A DNA stretch of 7,443 bases from Methylotenera sp. (GTDB lineage: Bacteria; Pseudomonadota; Gammaproteobacteria; Burkholderiales; Methylophilaceae), in contig SXVG01000115.1 in assembly GCA_005791685.1 (NCBI GenBank), positions 1-7,443 of the forward strand. The letters run 5' to 3'. The notes under the pieces were generated by a model. The model worked only from the letters and a program-made list of their open reading frames with translations, was not told the origin of the DNA and searched no databases. This document shows, in pieces, positions 1-6,902 of the stretch (its first letter is position 1; each line of letters starts with the position of its first letter). The translations under genes were made by a program, and so were the position numbers.

Positions 1-323
1 AAGGCGTCGCAGGTGTATTCGCCGCTGTCACCGACTAAGCGTATCGGTTTTTCCGTTAAATGCGTGGTGTGGATGTGATCAAAAATCATTTCCGTATTAA
101 AGCGTTCTGCATGTTTTTGAAAGCGTGCCATCAATTCAGGGCCTTGTACACCGTCGGCATCGGCCGGCCAATTATCCACTTCTGTGGTGGTCATCAGTTG
201 ACCGCCCTGGGCGATGCCGGTAATTAAAACCGGATTGAGATTGGCACGGGCCGCATAGACCGCTGCTGAATAGCCGGCAGGGCCAGAACCTAAAATAAGT
301 AAATGCACGTGACGTGTTGCCAT
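1..323 (-). CDS. trxB: Thioredoxin reductase, N-terminal part (cut by window edge)
   Basis: This is the first 107 codons of a cytoplasmic FAD-dependent thioredoxin-disulfide reductase, which uses NADPH to keep thioredoxin reduced. Reading the minus strand from the ATG at 323, the protein begins MATRHVHLLILGSGPAGYSA. The dinucleotide-binding GSGPAG motif is at residues 12-17, followed by AAVYAARANL. The TrxB-typical stretch GGQLMTTTEVDNWP lies at residues 40-53, with GVQGPELM near 58-65. The redox-active CxxC pair and the NADPH domain lie beyond the left edge and cannot be checked; the single Cys at 105 is not that pair. An AAAGG ribosome site (332-336 on the minus strand, 8 nt spacer) supports the start. 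The gene is divergent from ftsK, as in many proteobacteria. No frameshift is seen in the visible part. Confidence 0.96.
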   Translation of the reverse strand, partial: MATRHVHLLILGSGPAGYSAAVYAARANLNPVLITGIAQGGQLMTTTEVDNWPADADGVQGPELMARFQKHAERFNTEMIFDHIHTTHLTEKPIRLVGDSGEYTCDA

Positions 324-343
324 GATAAAAACCTTTAATAAAA

Positions 344-372
344 ATCGTATAAAATGGAGCAGGGCAAATCAA
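344..372 (-). promoter_or_regulatory. Candidate sigma-70 promoter for trxB
   Basis: On the minus strand, TTGATT (372-367) and TACGAT (349-344) are separated by 17 bp. Each matches the sigma-70 -35 and -10 consensus at four of six positions. Transcription would start near 337, giving a leader of only about 14 nt that just includes the AAAGG ribosome site. The call rests on spacing and partial matches only, and AT-rich alternatives nearby are possible. Confidence 0.33.
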
Positions 373-476
373 ACGTGTTTTACGCGCAATAGCGGGACAT
401 ATTTCCGGCAAAAAGGGCGGCAAAACGCATGGAATGATAGATCGCTATTGTATTAGCTACTAAGCGACTTTGATAC

Positions 477-485
477 TGCTATAAT
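477..485 (+). promoter_or_regulatory. Extended -10 promoter for ftsK
   Basis: TGCTATAAT is a perfect extended -10 element: TG, one base, then the full TATAAT consensus. No good -35 hexamer lies 16-18 bp upstream (the 17-bp position reads CTACTA), as expected for promoters that rely on the extended -10. Transcription would begin near 492, giving a leader of about 30 nt to the ftsK start. It is the strongest promoter-like signal in the window and probably drives ftsK and the genes after it. Confidence 0.6.
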
Positions 486-505
486 TAAATTTGATGACTA
501 ATTCC

Positions 506-510
506 TAAGG
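506..510 (+). promoter_or_regulatory. Ribosome binding site fixing the TTG start of ftsK
   Basis: TAAGG sits 11 nt before the TTG at 522. An in-frame TGA at 495-497 closes the frame upstream, and no ATG or GTG lies between that stop and 522. The TTG is therefore the only start that keeps the whole N-terminal region. The spacer is somewhat long. Confidence 0.6.
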
Positions 511-521
511 TTTTTACTATC

Positions 522-2828
522 TTGTTTTTCAAAAAAAAATCAACAGCCGTGAATGCGCGCCGCGCTGCCGAAGTCGCTCCATCGCCTACTGTCAGTGCCA
601 AATTAGTCAAAGAGGCTTGGTGGCTGGGCTTGGTCTTGCTAGGCCTATACATAGTCGTCATCTTGGCGACTTACAATAGAGAAGATCCTTCTTGGTCACA
701 CATGGCGGCAGAGTATGCCGTTATTCAAAACGGCGGCGGCAATGTTGGTGCTTGGGTGTCGGACATGATGCTGTATTTGTTTGGTTTTTCAGCGTGGTGG
801 TGGGCGGTGTTGGCTTTTTATGCCATGTGGTTAGTCTATTTAAAGTTAGAAGTGGTGGCGGGCAATAACAAACCTTTTTTACCGTTTAACTTCATTGGTT
901 TTGCTATTTTGCTGGTGGCTTCCAGTGCCTTAGAGGCGGGGCATCTCATCAGTTTGCCGGCGTCCTTGCCGGATGAAGTCGGCGGCATGTTGGGCACGGC
1001 CTTGGACGGTTTGTTGCGCAGCATGTTGGGCTACACCGGTTCGACCATGCTGTTGTTGGCCATGTTATTGGTAGGCTTTAGCTTATTTACCGGTTGGTCT
1101 TGGATTATGCTGACGGAAAAATTTGGCGCTGGACTCTTAGCCAGTTATGAATGGACGCGCTACAAATGGCAAGACTGGCAAGACCGTAAAGCTGGCAAAG
1201 CCGTAGAATTGGAGCGCGCGGAGTTCGTGCAAACCGAGCGTAAGCGGGTGGAAACCCGTGAGCCGGTGTTCATCGAGCCGCCGGTTATCGAGATTGCCCA
1301 AAGTGCCCGTGTGCAAAAAGAGAAGCAAGCGTCCTTGTTCGCGGCCTTACCCGATTCAGCGCTACCACCTATCCATTTATTGGACGAGCCTACTGGCAGT
1401 GTGGAGTTGCCGGCGGCCAGCACGCTGGACTTTACTTCGCGTTTGATAGAACGCAAGTTGATGGATTTTGGCATAGAGGTAAAGGTCTTGACCGCGCAAC
1501 CTGGGCCGGTGATTACCCGCTTTGAATTGGAGCCGGCAGCAGGCGTTAAAGGCAGTCAAATTACCAATTTAATTAAGGATTTGGCGCGGGCTTTATCGGT
1601 GGTCAGCGTGCGTGTGGTGGAAACCATACCCGGTAAAACTTGCATGGGCTTGGAAATCCCCAACCCTAAACGGCAAATTGTTTATTTGTCTGAAATCATG
1701 GGCAGTCAAGCCTATGCTGACGTTAAATCGCCCTTAGCCATCTGTTTGGGCAAGGACATCGCCGGCAATCCGGCGGTGGCCGATTTGGCCAAAATGCCAC
1801 ACGTGTTGGTGGCCGGCACCACAGGTTCAGGTAAGTCAGTGGCGATCAATGCCTTGATTTTAAGTTGGTTATACAAGGCCGACGCCAGCCAAGTGCGCCT
1901 CATTCTGATTGATCCTAAAATGTTGGAATTGTCTGTTTACGAAGGCATACCGCATTTGTTGGCGCCGGTGGTGACCGACATGCGGCAAGCCGGCAGTGCG
2001 CTCAATTGGTGTGTGGCAGAAATGGAGCGCCGTTATAAATTAATGTCCATGTTGGGTGTGCGTAACTTGGCTGGTTATAACCAAAAGATACGCGATGCCG
2101 AAAAAGCCGGTGAGAAGATTCCGCACCCATTTAGCTTAACGCCGGATGATCCCGAGCCCTTGAATGAGCTCCCCTTAATCGTGGTGGTGATAGACGAGCT
2201 GGCCGATTTAATGATGGTGGTGGGCAAAAAAGTCGAGGAGCTGATTGCACGATTGGCACAAAAAGCCCGTGCCTCAGGCATACACTTGGTGTTGGCTACC
2301 CAACGGCCATCGGTGGACGTCATTACCGGCTTAATTAAGGCCAACGTGCCCACCCGTATTTCTTTTCAAGTGTCCAGCAAAATTGATTCGCGCACGATAT
2401 TAGACCAAATGGGTGCCGAGGCTTTGTTAGGCCAAGGCGACATGCTGTATATGCCACCGGGTACCGGTTACCCCGTGCGTATCCATGGCGCGTTTGTGTC
2501 AGACCAGGAAGTGCACAAAGTGGTGAACTACCTGAAGGCGCAAGGTGCACCCAATTACGTGGAAGGGATTTTGACTAACGAGGCGGAAGAGGGGGGTGCA
2601 GATTTTCTAGAAGGCTCTGCCGGTAGCAACGAAGTCGACCCCTTGTACGATGAAGCGGTGGCCATCGTGCTAAAAACGCGGCGCGCCAGCATATCGGGCG
2701 TGCAGCGGCAACTGCGCATAGGCTATAATCGTGCGGCCCGTTTGATTGAAGACATGGAGCGCGCCGGTTTGGTGTCCAGCATGCAAAGTAACGGCAACCG
2801 CGAAATATTAGCCCCCCACGAAGCCTAA
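522..2828 (+). CDS. ftsK: DNA translocase FtsK
   Basis: FtsK is the septum-anchored hexameric ATPase that pumps DNA so chromosome termini clear the closing division septum, and it activates XerCD recombination at dif. The 768-residue protein shows four hydrophobic membrane segments (about 32-52, 82-107, 122-142 and 174-196), then a basic/charged linker of only about 100 residues. The motor follows: Walker A GTTGSGKS at 432-439, Walker B with VVVIDE near 554-559, and the signature LATQRPSVDVITGLIKAN at 591-608. The C-terminal gamma winged helix (about 704-765) contains SGVQRQLRIGYNRAARLIEDM and NGNREIL. It strongly resembles the E. coli gamma domain, suggesting (inference) recognition of a similar polar DNA motif. 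The length suits short-linker beta/gamma FtsKs; E. coli FtsK is longer because of its linker. Translation starts at TTG. The gene lies 25 bp upstream of lolA and is intact. Confidence 0.97.
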   Translation: MFFKKKSTAVNARRAAEVAPSPTVSAKLVKEAWWLGLVLLGLYIVVILATYNREDPSWSHMAAEYAVIQNGGGNVGAWVSDMMLYLFGFSAWWWAVLAFYAMWLVYLKLEVVAGNNKPFLPFNFIGFAILLVASSALEAGHLISLPASLPDEVGGMLGTALDGLLRSMLGYTGSTMLLLAMLLVGFSLFTGWSWIMLTEKFGAGLLASYEWTRYKWQDWQDRKAGKAVELERAEFVQTERKRVETREPVFIEPPVIEIAQSARVQKEKQASLFAALPDSALPPIHLLDEPTGSVELPAASTLDFTSRLIERKLMDFGIEVKVLTAQPGPVITRFELEPAAGVKGSQITNLIKDLARALSVVSVRVVETIPGKTCMGLEIPNPKRQIVYLSEIMGSQAYADVKSPLAICLGKDIAGNPAVADLAKMPHVLVAGTTGSGKSVAINALILSWLYKADASQVRLILIDPKMLELSVYEGIPHLLAPVVTDMRQAGSALNWCVAEMERRYKLMSMLGVRNLAGYNQKIRDAEKAGEKIPHPFSLTPDDPEPLNELPLIVVVIDELADLMMVVGKKVEELIARLAQKARASGIHLVLATQRPSVDVITGLIKANVPTRISFQVSSKIDSRTILDQMGAEALLGQGDMLYMPPGTGYPVRIHGAFVSDQEVHKVVNYLKAQGAPNYVEGILTNEAEEGGADFLEGSAGSNEVDPLYDEAVAIVLKTRRASISGVQRQLRIGYNRAARLIEDMERAGLVSSMQSNGNREILAPHEA

Positions 2829-2853
2829 TGGTTTCGTTTCATCAGCGCTTTTT

Positions 2854-3483
2854 ATGAGTTTGTTCATGCCCACATTAAAAACCAGTTTATTGGCTATCCT
2901 TATGCTTGCGCCCTTAATGGGGAAAGCCGACGGCATTGCCAGCATTAAAAAGTTTTATCAAGAAACACAAACCATGCAGGCGGATTTTCATCAGGTAGTG
3001 ACGGATAAGAAAGGCCAAAAGATACAGGAAGTCTATGGCCACATGCAGTTGCAACGGCCTAATAAATTCCGCTGGGATTACGACAAACCTTTTGAGCAGC
3101 AAATCATCAGTGACGGCAAGCAAGTTTGGTTGTACGACACGGAATTGGCCCAGGTGACGGTGCGTGCCTTAAGCAATGCATTGGGCGCCAGCCCGGCTGC
3201 ATTGTTGGCGGGTGAGCGCGGTTTAGAAAGCAGCTTTAAATTGGTCAATGCCTACCGCAAAGACAAGTTGGATTGGGTTAGCAGTCAGCCCAAGGACGCG
3301 GATACGGGCTTTAATAGAATAGCCTTGGGATTTAAAGACGACACCTTGCAAGCTATGGATTTGGTCGACAGTTTTGGTCATCAAACGCGCATCGTCTTTA
3401 GTCAGGTTAAACAAAACCCCAGCCTAGACGCGCGTGCATTTGTATTTAAAGTGCCTAAAGGCATTGATGTGGTGGGGGACTGA
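2854..3483 (+). CDS. lolA: Outer-membrane lipoprotein carrier LolA
   Basis: LolA takes lipoproteins released by the LolCDE transporter across the periplasm to LolB at the outer membrane. The 209-residue precursor has a Sec signal peptide (K9, hydrophobic core about 11-22) with likely cleavage after MGKA at residue 25, leaving about 184 residues, close to E. coli mature LolA. Family features include MQADFHQVVTD (41-51), LQRPNKFRWDY (66-76), ISDGKQVWLYD (85-95) and the ending FKVPKGIDVV. The Arg of RPN is mature residue 43, matching the E. coli Arg43 position implicated in opening and closing the lipid cavity. The start is uncertain: neither ATG 2854 nor in-frame ATG 2866 has a strong ribosome site. 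The second has a weak GAG 7 nt upstream and would give a 205-residue precursor with an equally good signal peptide. It probably shares a transcript with ftsK. Confidence 0.95.
   Translation: MSLFMPTLKTSLLAILMLAPLMGKADGIASIKKFYQETQTMQADFHQVVTDKKGQKIQEVYGHMQLQRPNKFRWDYDKPFEQQIISDGKQVWLYDTELAQVTVRALSNALGASPAALLAGERGLESSFKLVNAYRKDKLDWVSSQPKDADTGFNRIALGFKDDTLQAMDLVDSFGHQTRIVFSQVKQNPSLDARAFVFKVPKGIDVVGD
3474..3479 (+). promoter_or_regulatory. Ribosome binding site for the FecR-domain gene, inside the lolA 3' end
   Basis: GGGGGA lies in the last codons of lolA, 4 nt before the TTG at 3484. The lolA stop codon TGA (3481-3483) occupies the spacer, so ribosomes finishing lolA would be placed directly at this start, which suggests translational coupling. 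Confidence 0.45.
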
Positions 3484-4194
3484 TTGCATTTAAGCTGGGC
3501 ATCCGTGCGATTGTTGGCTTTATTGCTGGCCAGTTTGCTGTTAAGCAGCCAAGTGCTAGCCGACGGTACATTGACCCAGTTAAGCGGCCAGGTGACCGTG
3601 CAAAAAGCCGATGGCAGCAGCCGGCCAGCCACCATAGGCTTGCGCGTCCAGCAAGGCGACAGTGTGATTAGCGGTGCCGATGGTTTTGTGCGTATGCAAA
3701 TGACGGATGGTGGTCAGATGGTATTGCGACCTGCCAGCCAGATTAAAATTGAGCGTTACCATTTCGAGCAGGCGCAACCAGAGCAAGACCATTTTGTTTT
3801 TTCAGCGCTTAAAGGCGGGTTTCGTGCCATCACCGGCTTAATTAGCAAGCGCGGTAATCGCGATGCTTATCAAGCGAACACCCGCACGGCCACTTTAGGC
3901 ATACGTGGAACGGAATACGACCTGCAAGTGTGTGAACCCGGTTTGACCGGCAGAAATAGTTGCGCGTCCATGGCGGATGGCGCATCCACAGCAGACGGCA
4001 CGTATGTGGCGGTCATCGTAGGCGCCATCGTGGTCAGCAATGAATTGGGCTACATTAATTTGACCGTCGGGCAATTTGGTTTTGTGCCGCCTAATTTGCC
4101 GCCCGTGGTACTCACGCGTGATCCTGGCATCAGTTTTATGCTGCCATCGGCGCTCGAGAGTGCGGAAGCTGGGGCGCTAGAATGTGCTATTTAA
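3484..4194 (+). CDS. Secreted FecR-domain protein
   Basis: This is a predicted periplasmic or surface protein of 236 residues with one FecR-type domain and unknown function. A signal peptide spans residues 1-26 (hydrophobic run 10-22, cleavage after QVLA). The FecR domain spans about 48-146: GLRVQQGDSVISGADGFVRM at 52-71, LKGGFRAITGLISKR at 109-123 and the hallmark TATLGIRGTEYDL at 135-147. A proline-containing tail follows (VGQFGFVPPNLPPVV). The mature part has three cysteines: 150, 160 and 234. Unlike classical FecR, it has no N-terminal anti-sigma segment or internal membrane anchor, and no FecI-like sigma factor or TonB-dependent receptor is in view, so a sigma-regulator role is not supported. 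The start is taken as the TTG directly after the lolA stop. A GTG at 3505 would also leave a workable signal peptide (MRLLALLLASLLLSSQVLA) but lacks a clear ribosome site. Confidence 0.85.
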   Translation: MHLSWASVRLLALLLASLLLSSQVLADGTLTQLSGQVTVQKADGSSRPATIGLRVQQGDSVISGADGFVRMQMTDGGQMVLRPASQIKIERYHFEQAQPEQDHFVFSALKGGFRAITGLISKRGNRDAYQANTRTATLGIRGTEYDLQVCEPGLTGRNSCASMADGASTADGTYVAVIVGAIVVSNELGYINLTVGQFGFVPPNLPPVVLTRDPGISFMLPSALESAEAGALECAI

Positions 4195-4236
4195 ATACCG
4201 TGTTGATAGCGTTTAGAGTAAATGGGGTAGCAGGCC

Positions 4237-5547
4237 ATGGCGACTGATTTATTCCCCAGCAGCAGCCCAGTCGCGCCTTTAGCCGAGCGCTTGCGGCCAA
4301 AAACCTTGGACGAGGTGGTTGGGCAGTCGCATTTATTGGCGGCGAATAAACCGCTACGTTTGGCTTTTCAATCAGGCAAACTGCCGTCCATGATACTTTG
4401 GGGGCCGCCTGGGGTGGGCAAAACCACCTTGGCCCGATTGATAGCCAACACGGCGGATGCCGATTTTATCCCTCTTTCCGCCGTGTTGTCTGGCATTAAA
4501 GACATCCGTGAGGCGGTAGAGCGCGCTGAGCATGCCTTGCAGCAGTCGGGACGTAAAACCATCTTATTTGTCGACGAAGTGCATCGCTTCAACATAGGCC
4601 AGCAAGATGCTTTTTTGCCTTTTGTGGAAAGTGGTTTAATTACTTTTATAGGCGCCACCACAGAAAATCCATCGTTTGAAGTGAACAGCGCTTTATTGAG
4701 TCGCTCGCAAGTTTTTGTGTTAAATGCCTTGTCAGACGAGGAGTTGGCCATATTGCTTAATCGCGCTCAGGCATTGGTGGCGGAAAAATTAAGCATGACG
4801 GCCGAGGCCAGGGAACACATTATTGCCTATGCGGACGGTGATGCCAGACGCTTACTGAATTTTATAGAAGGCTTGTTTAATGCCGCAGAAAGTGCGGCTA
4901 TCAATGAGATTGATTTGGCCTTTTTGCAAACCACCATGGCCAGTAAATTGCGTCGCTTTGATAAGGGTGGTGAGGCATTTTATGACCAAATTTCGGCCTT
5001 GCACAAATCGGTGCGCGGCTCGAATCCCGATGCGGCTTTGTATTGGTTTTTGCGCATGCTAGACGGTGGTGCTGACCCCTTGTATCTAGGACGGCGCATC
5101 GTGCGCATGGCGATTGAAGACATAGGCTTGGCTGACCCGCGTGCGCAAAGTATGTGCTTGGAAGCCTGCCAGATTTTTGAGCGCTTAGGGTCGCCTGAGG
5201 GTGAACTGGCCTTGGCTAATGCCGTTATTTATTTGGCGGTGGCGCCTAAAAGCAACGCGGCTTATCAGGCTTACAATCAAGCCAAGGCTTTTGTGGCGAA
5301 CGACGCTTCACGGCCCGTGCCTTTGCATCTTAGAAATGCGCCGACCAAGCTCATGAAAGACTTGGATTACGGTAAAGCCTACCGCTACGCGCATAATGAG
5401 TCTGAAGCTTACGCGGCTGGCGTGGATTATTTTCCGGATGGTTTGACCGCCCCACAATTTTATATCCCCACGCCACGTGGCTTAGAAGGTAAAATTACGG
5501 AAAAATTAGCGCACTTGCGTGACTTGGATAAAAAAGCAAAGAAATAG
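4237..5547 (+). CDS. rarA: Replication-associated recombination protein A (RarA/MgsA AAA+ ATPase)
   Basis: RarA is a cytoplasmic tetrameric AAA+ ATPase related to clamp loaders and eukaryotic WRNIP1/Mgs1. It acts at stalled replication forks and interacts with SSB. In the 436-residue protein I see LAERLRPKTLDEVVGQSHLL (15-34), Walker A GPPGVGKT (56-63), Walker B ILFVDEVH (109-116), sensor 1 GATTEN (139-144), a likely arginine finger in LLSRSQVF (R156) and sensor 2 GDARRLLN (201-208). The C-terminal region has RarA signatures: SALHKSVRGSNPDAALYW (253-270), RRIVRMAIEDIGLADPRA (286-303) and YLAVAPKSNAAYQAY (332-346). Length is normal for the family. The ATG at 4237 is supported by an in-frame TAG at 4228-4230, just after an unusable ATG at 4222, and by GGGG at 4224-4227. 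The 42-bp gap after the FecR-domain gene shows no clear promoter or terminator. Confidence 0.97.
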   Translation: MATDLFPSSSPVAPLAERLRPKTLDEVVGQSHLLAANKPLRLAFQSGKLPSMILWGPPGVGKTTLARLIANTADADFIPLSAVLSGIKDIREAVERAEHALQQSGRKTILFVDEVHRFNIGQQDAFLPFVESGLITFIGATTENPSFEVNSALLSRSQVFVLNALSDEELAILLNRAQALVAEKLSMTAEAREHIIAYADGDARRLLNFIEGLFNAAESAAINEIDLAFLQTTMASKLRRFDKGGEAFYDQISALHKSVRGSNPDAALYWFLRMLDGGADPLYLGRRIVRMAIEDIGLADPRAQSMCLEACQIFERLGSPEGELALANAVIYLAVAPKSNAAYQAYNQAKAFVANDASRPVPLHLRNAPTKLMKDLDYGKAYRYAHNESEAYAAGVDYFPDGLTAPQFYIPTPRGLEGKITEKLAHLRDLDKKAKK

Positions 5548-5606
5548 CAGATTTACAGATGAGGATTTTTCTGGCTGGTTTTCTCTGTGCCTCTGTGGTG
5601 AATTTT
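5548..5606 (+). repeat. Probable dispersed intergenic repeat remnant between rarA and serS
   Basis: The spacer begins right at the rarA stop with CAGATTTACAGATGAGGAT and then carries CTCTGTGC (5583-5590) followed by CTCTGTGG (5591-5598), an 8-bp tandem unit. On the minus strand the latter part reads TTCACCACAGAGGCACAGAG. Both halves resemble short intergenic sequences I recall recurring in many copies in bacterial genomes (CACAGAGGCACAGAG and CAGATTTACACAGATGA types). That match is from memory and not a search. Only one copy is seen here, so the call depends on copy number elsewhere in the genome. The element replaces any obvious rarA terminator and ends just before the serS ribosome site. 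Confidence 0.45.
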
Positions 5607-5611
5607 TAGGA
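5607..5611 (+). promoter_or_regulatory. Ribosome binding site fixing the serS start
   Basis: TAGGA lies 6 nt before the ATG at 5618. It settles the serS start against the GTG at 5519, which is in the same open frame but lies inside the end of rarA and would add 33 residues unlike any SerS N-terminus. Confidence 0.7.
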
Positions 5612-5617
5612 TATAAC

Positions 5618-6895
5618 ATGTTAGACATACAAGCTTTAAGACACGACTTGGATGGCGTGGTGGCCTTGCTGAAAAAGCGCGGTTTTGAATTCGATGCCGC
5701 TGCATTTTTGGCTTTGGAACAGACCCGTAAGACCGTGCAAACCCGCACCCAAGATTTGCAGGCTAGGCGTAATAATGCCTCCAAGCAAATAGGCTATGCT
5801 AAAGCCAAGGGCGAAGACGTGACGGCCATCATGACCGAGGTGGCGGGCTTGGGCGATCAATTAAAAGCCGACGAGGCGCAATTGAGCGAATTGCAAGGCG
5901 AGTTGCAAGCGCTATTGCAAAACGTGCCTAATTTACCGCATGCCAGCGTGCCGGCCGGGCTATCCGAAGCCGATAACGTGGAAGTGCGTAAAGTAGGGAC
6001 GCCGCGTCAGTTTGACTTTACCGCCAAAGATCATACCGATGTGGGTACGCCATTGGGCCTGGATTTTGATACCGGCATTAAGTTGTCCGGTGCTAGGTTT
6101 ACTTTTATGCGCGGTGCCATTGCCAAATTGCACCGGGCTTTAGCGCAATTTATGCTGGACACGCAGACCGAGCAACATGGCTATGTGGAATGCTATACGC
6201 CGTATATGGTGAATGCCGAAAGCTTAATCGGTACCGGTCAGTTGCCCAAGTTTGAGGAAGATTTATTTAGCTTGCAGCATAACGAGAGCAAGCTCTATTT
6301 AATTCCAACCTCAGAAGTGACCTTAACCAACACGGTGCGCGATCAGATTGTGGCCTCGCATGCTTTGCCGATAAAACTGACTGCGCATACGCCGTGCTTT
6401 CGCTCTGAGGCAGGTTCTCATGGGCGTGATACCAAGGGCATGATACGTCAGCATCAGTTTGATAAAGTTGAAATGGTGCAAATTGTGCATCCGGATAAGA
6501 GTTATGAGGCCTTGGAAGAGATGGTCGGTCACGCCGAGCATATCCTGCAAGCTTTGAATCTACCTTATCGGGTGGTGTCCTTGTGCATGGGGGACATGGG
6601 CTTTGGTGCGGCTAAAACCTACGATTTAGAGGTGTGGTTGCCGGCGCAAAATACCTACCGTGAAATATCTTCAGTGTCTAATTGCGAGGCGTTTCAGGCG
6701 CGGCGCTTACAAGCACGTTTTCGTAATGAGGCCGGTAAGCCAGAATTGGTGCACACCTTAAATGGCTCAGGCTTGGCGGTTGGGCGCACCTTGGTGGCGG
6801 TATTGGAAAACTACCAAAATGCCGATGGTAGCGTGACCGTGCCTGAGGTGTTGCGACCTTATATGCCGCATTTGACGGTGATCAAGCCAGGCTAA
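5618..6895 (+). CDS. serS: Seryl-tRNA synthetase
   Basis: This class II aminoacyl-tRNA synthetase activates serine with ATP and charges tRNA-Ser, and tRNA-Sec where present. From ATG 5618 it has 425 residues, normal for bacterial SerS. It starts MLDIQALRHDLDGV, the standard SerS beginning. Residues of about 29-105 are the charged, Leu/Gln-rich antiparallel coiled-coil arm that grips the long variable arm of tRNA-Ser. The catalytic core follows: TSEVTL at 231-236 (serine site), motif 2 FRSEAGSHGRDTKGMIRQHQ at 261-280, the SSVSNCEAFQARR segment at 351-363 and motif 3 GLAVGRTLVAVLENYQ at 385-400 with its invariant Arg at 390. It is the last gene of the co-directional run and is 70 bp from rarA. 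It has its own ribosome site; I see no good promoter in the spacer, so it may be read from upstream. Confidence 0.98.
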   Translation: MLDIQALRHDLDGVVALLKKRGFEFDAAAFLALEQTRKTVQTRTQDLQARRNNASKQIGYAKAKGEDVTAIMTEVAGLGDQLKADEAQLSELQGELQALLQNVPNLPHASVPAGLSEADNVEVRKVGTPRQFDFTAKDHTDVGTPLGLDFDTGIKLSGARFTFMRGAIAKLHRALAQFMLDTQTEQHGYVECYTPYMVNAESLIGTGQLPKFEEDLFSLQHNESKLYLIPTSEVTLTNTVRDQIVASHALPIKLTAHTPCFRSEAGSHGRDTKGMIRQHQFDKVEMVQIVHPDKSYEALEEMVGHAEHILQALNLPYRVVSLCMGDMGFGAAKTYDLEVWLPAQNTYREISSVSNCEAFQARRLQARFRNEAGKPELVHTLNGSGLAVGRTLVAVLENYQNADGSVTVPEVLRPYMPHLTVIKPG

Positions 6896-6902
6896 GCTGG
6901 GC

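Noticed and set aside
172..423. Minus-strand 83-residue open frame over the trxB start and spacer
   Set aside because: It overlaps trxB in another frame, has no recognisable domain and is best explained as a shadow of trxB.
2459..2476. Near-palindrome GGGTACCGGTTACCC in ftsK as a regulatory site
   Set aside because: It encodes the conserved PPGTGYPV stretch of FtsK and sits deep in the coding sequence, so symmetry by codon choice is the simpler explanation.
2829..2853. Possible terminator or strong ribosome site between ftsK and lolA (AGCGCT followed by T5)
   Set aside because: AGCGCT is a palindrome without a loop and cannot form an intrinsic terminator hairpin, and no Shine-Dalgarno-like run is present in the 25 bp.
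4368..4751. 127-residue minus-strand open frame within rarA
   Set aside because: It is fully antisense to the conserved AAA+ core of rarA, has no domain signature and shows no supporting promoter or ribosome site.
5519..5617. Upstream GTG at 5519 giving a 33-residue N-terminal extension of SerS
   Set aside because: It lies inside the rarA end and would translate the repeat-like spacer. SerS proteins normally begin at MLDI, and ATG 5618 has a good TAGGA ribosome site.
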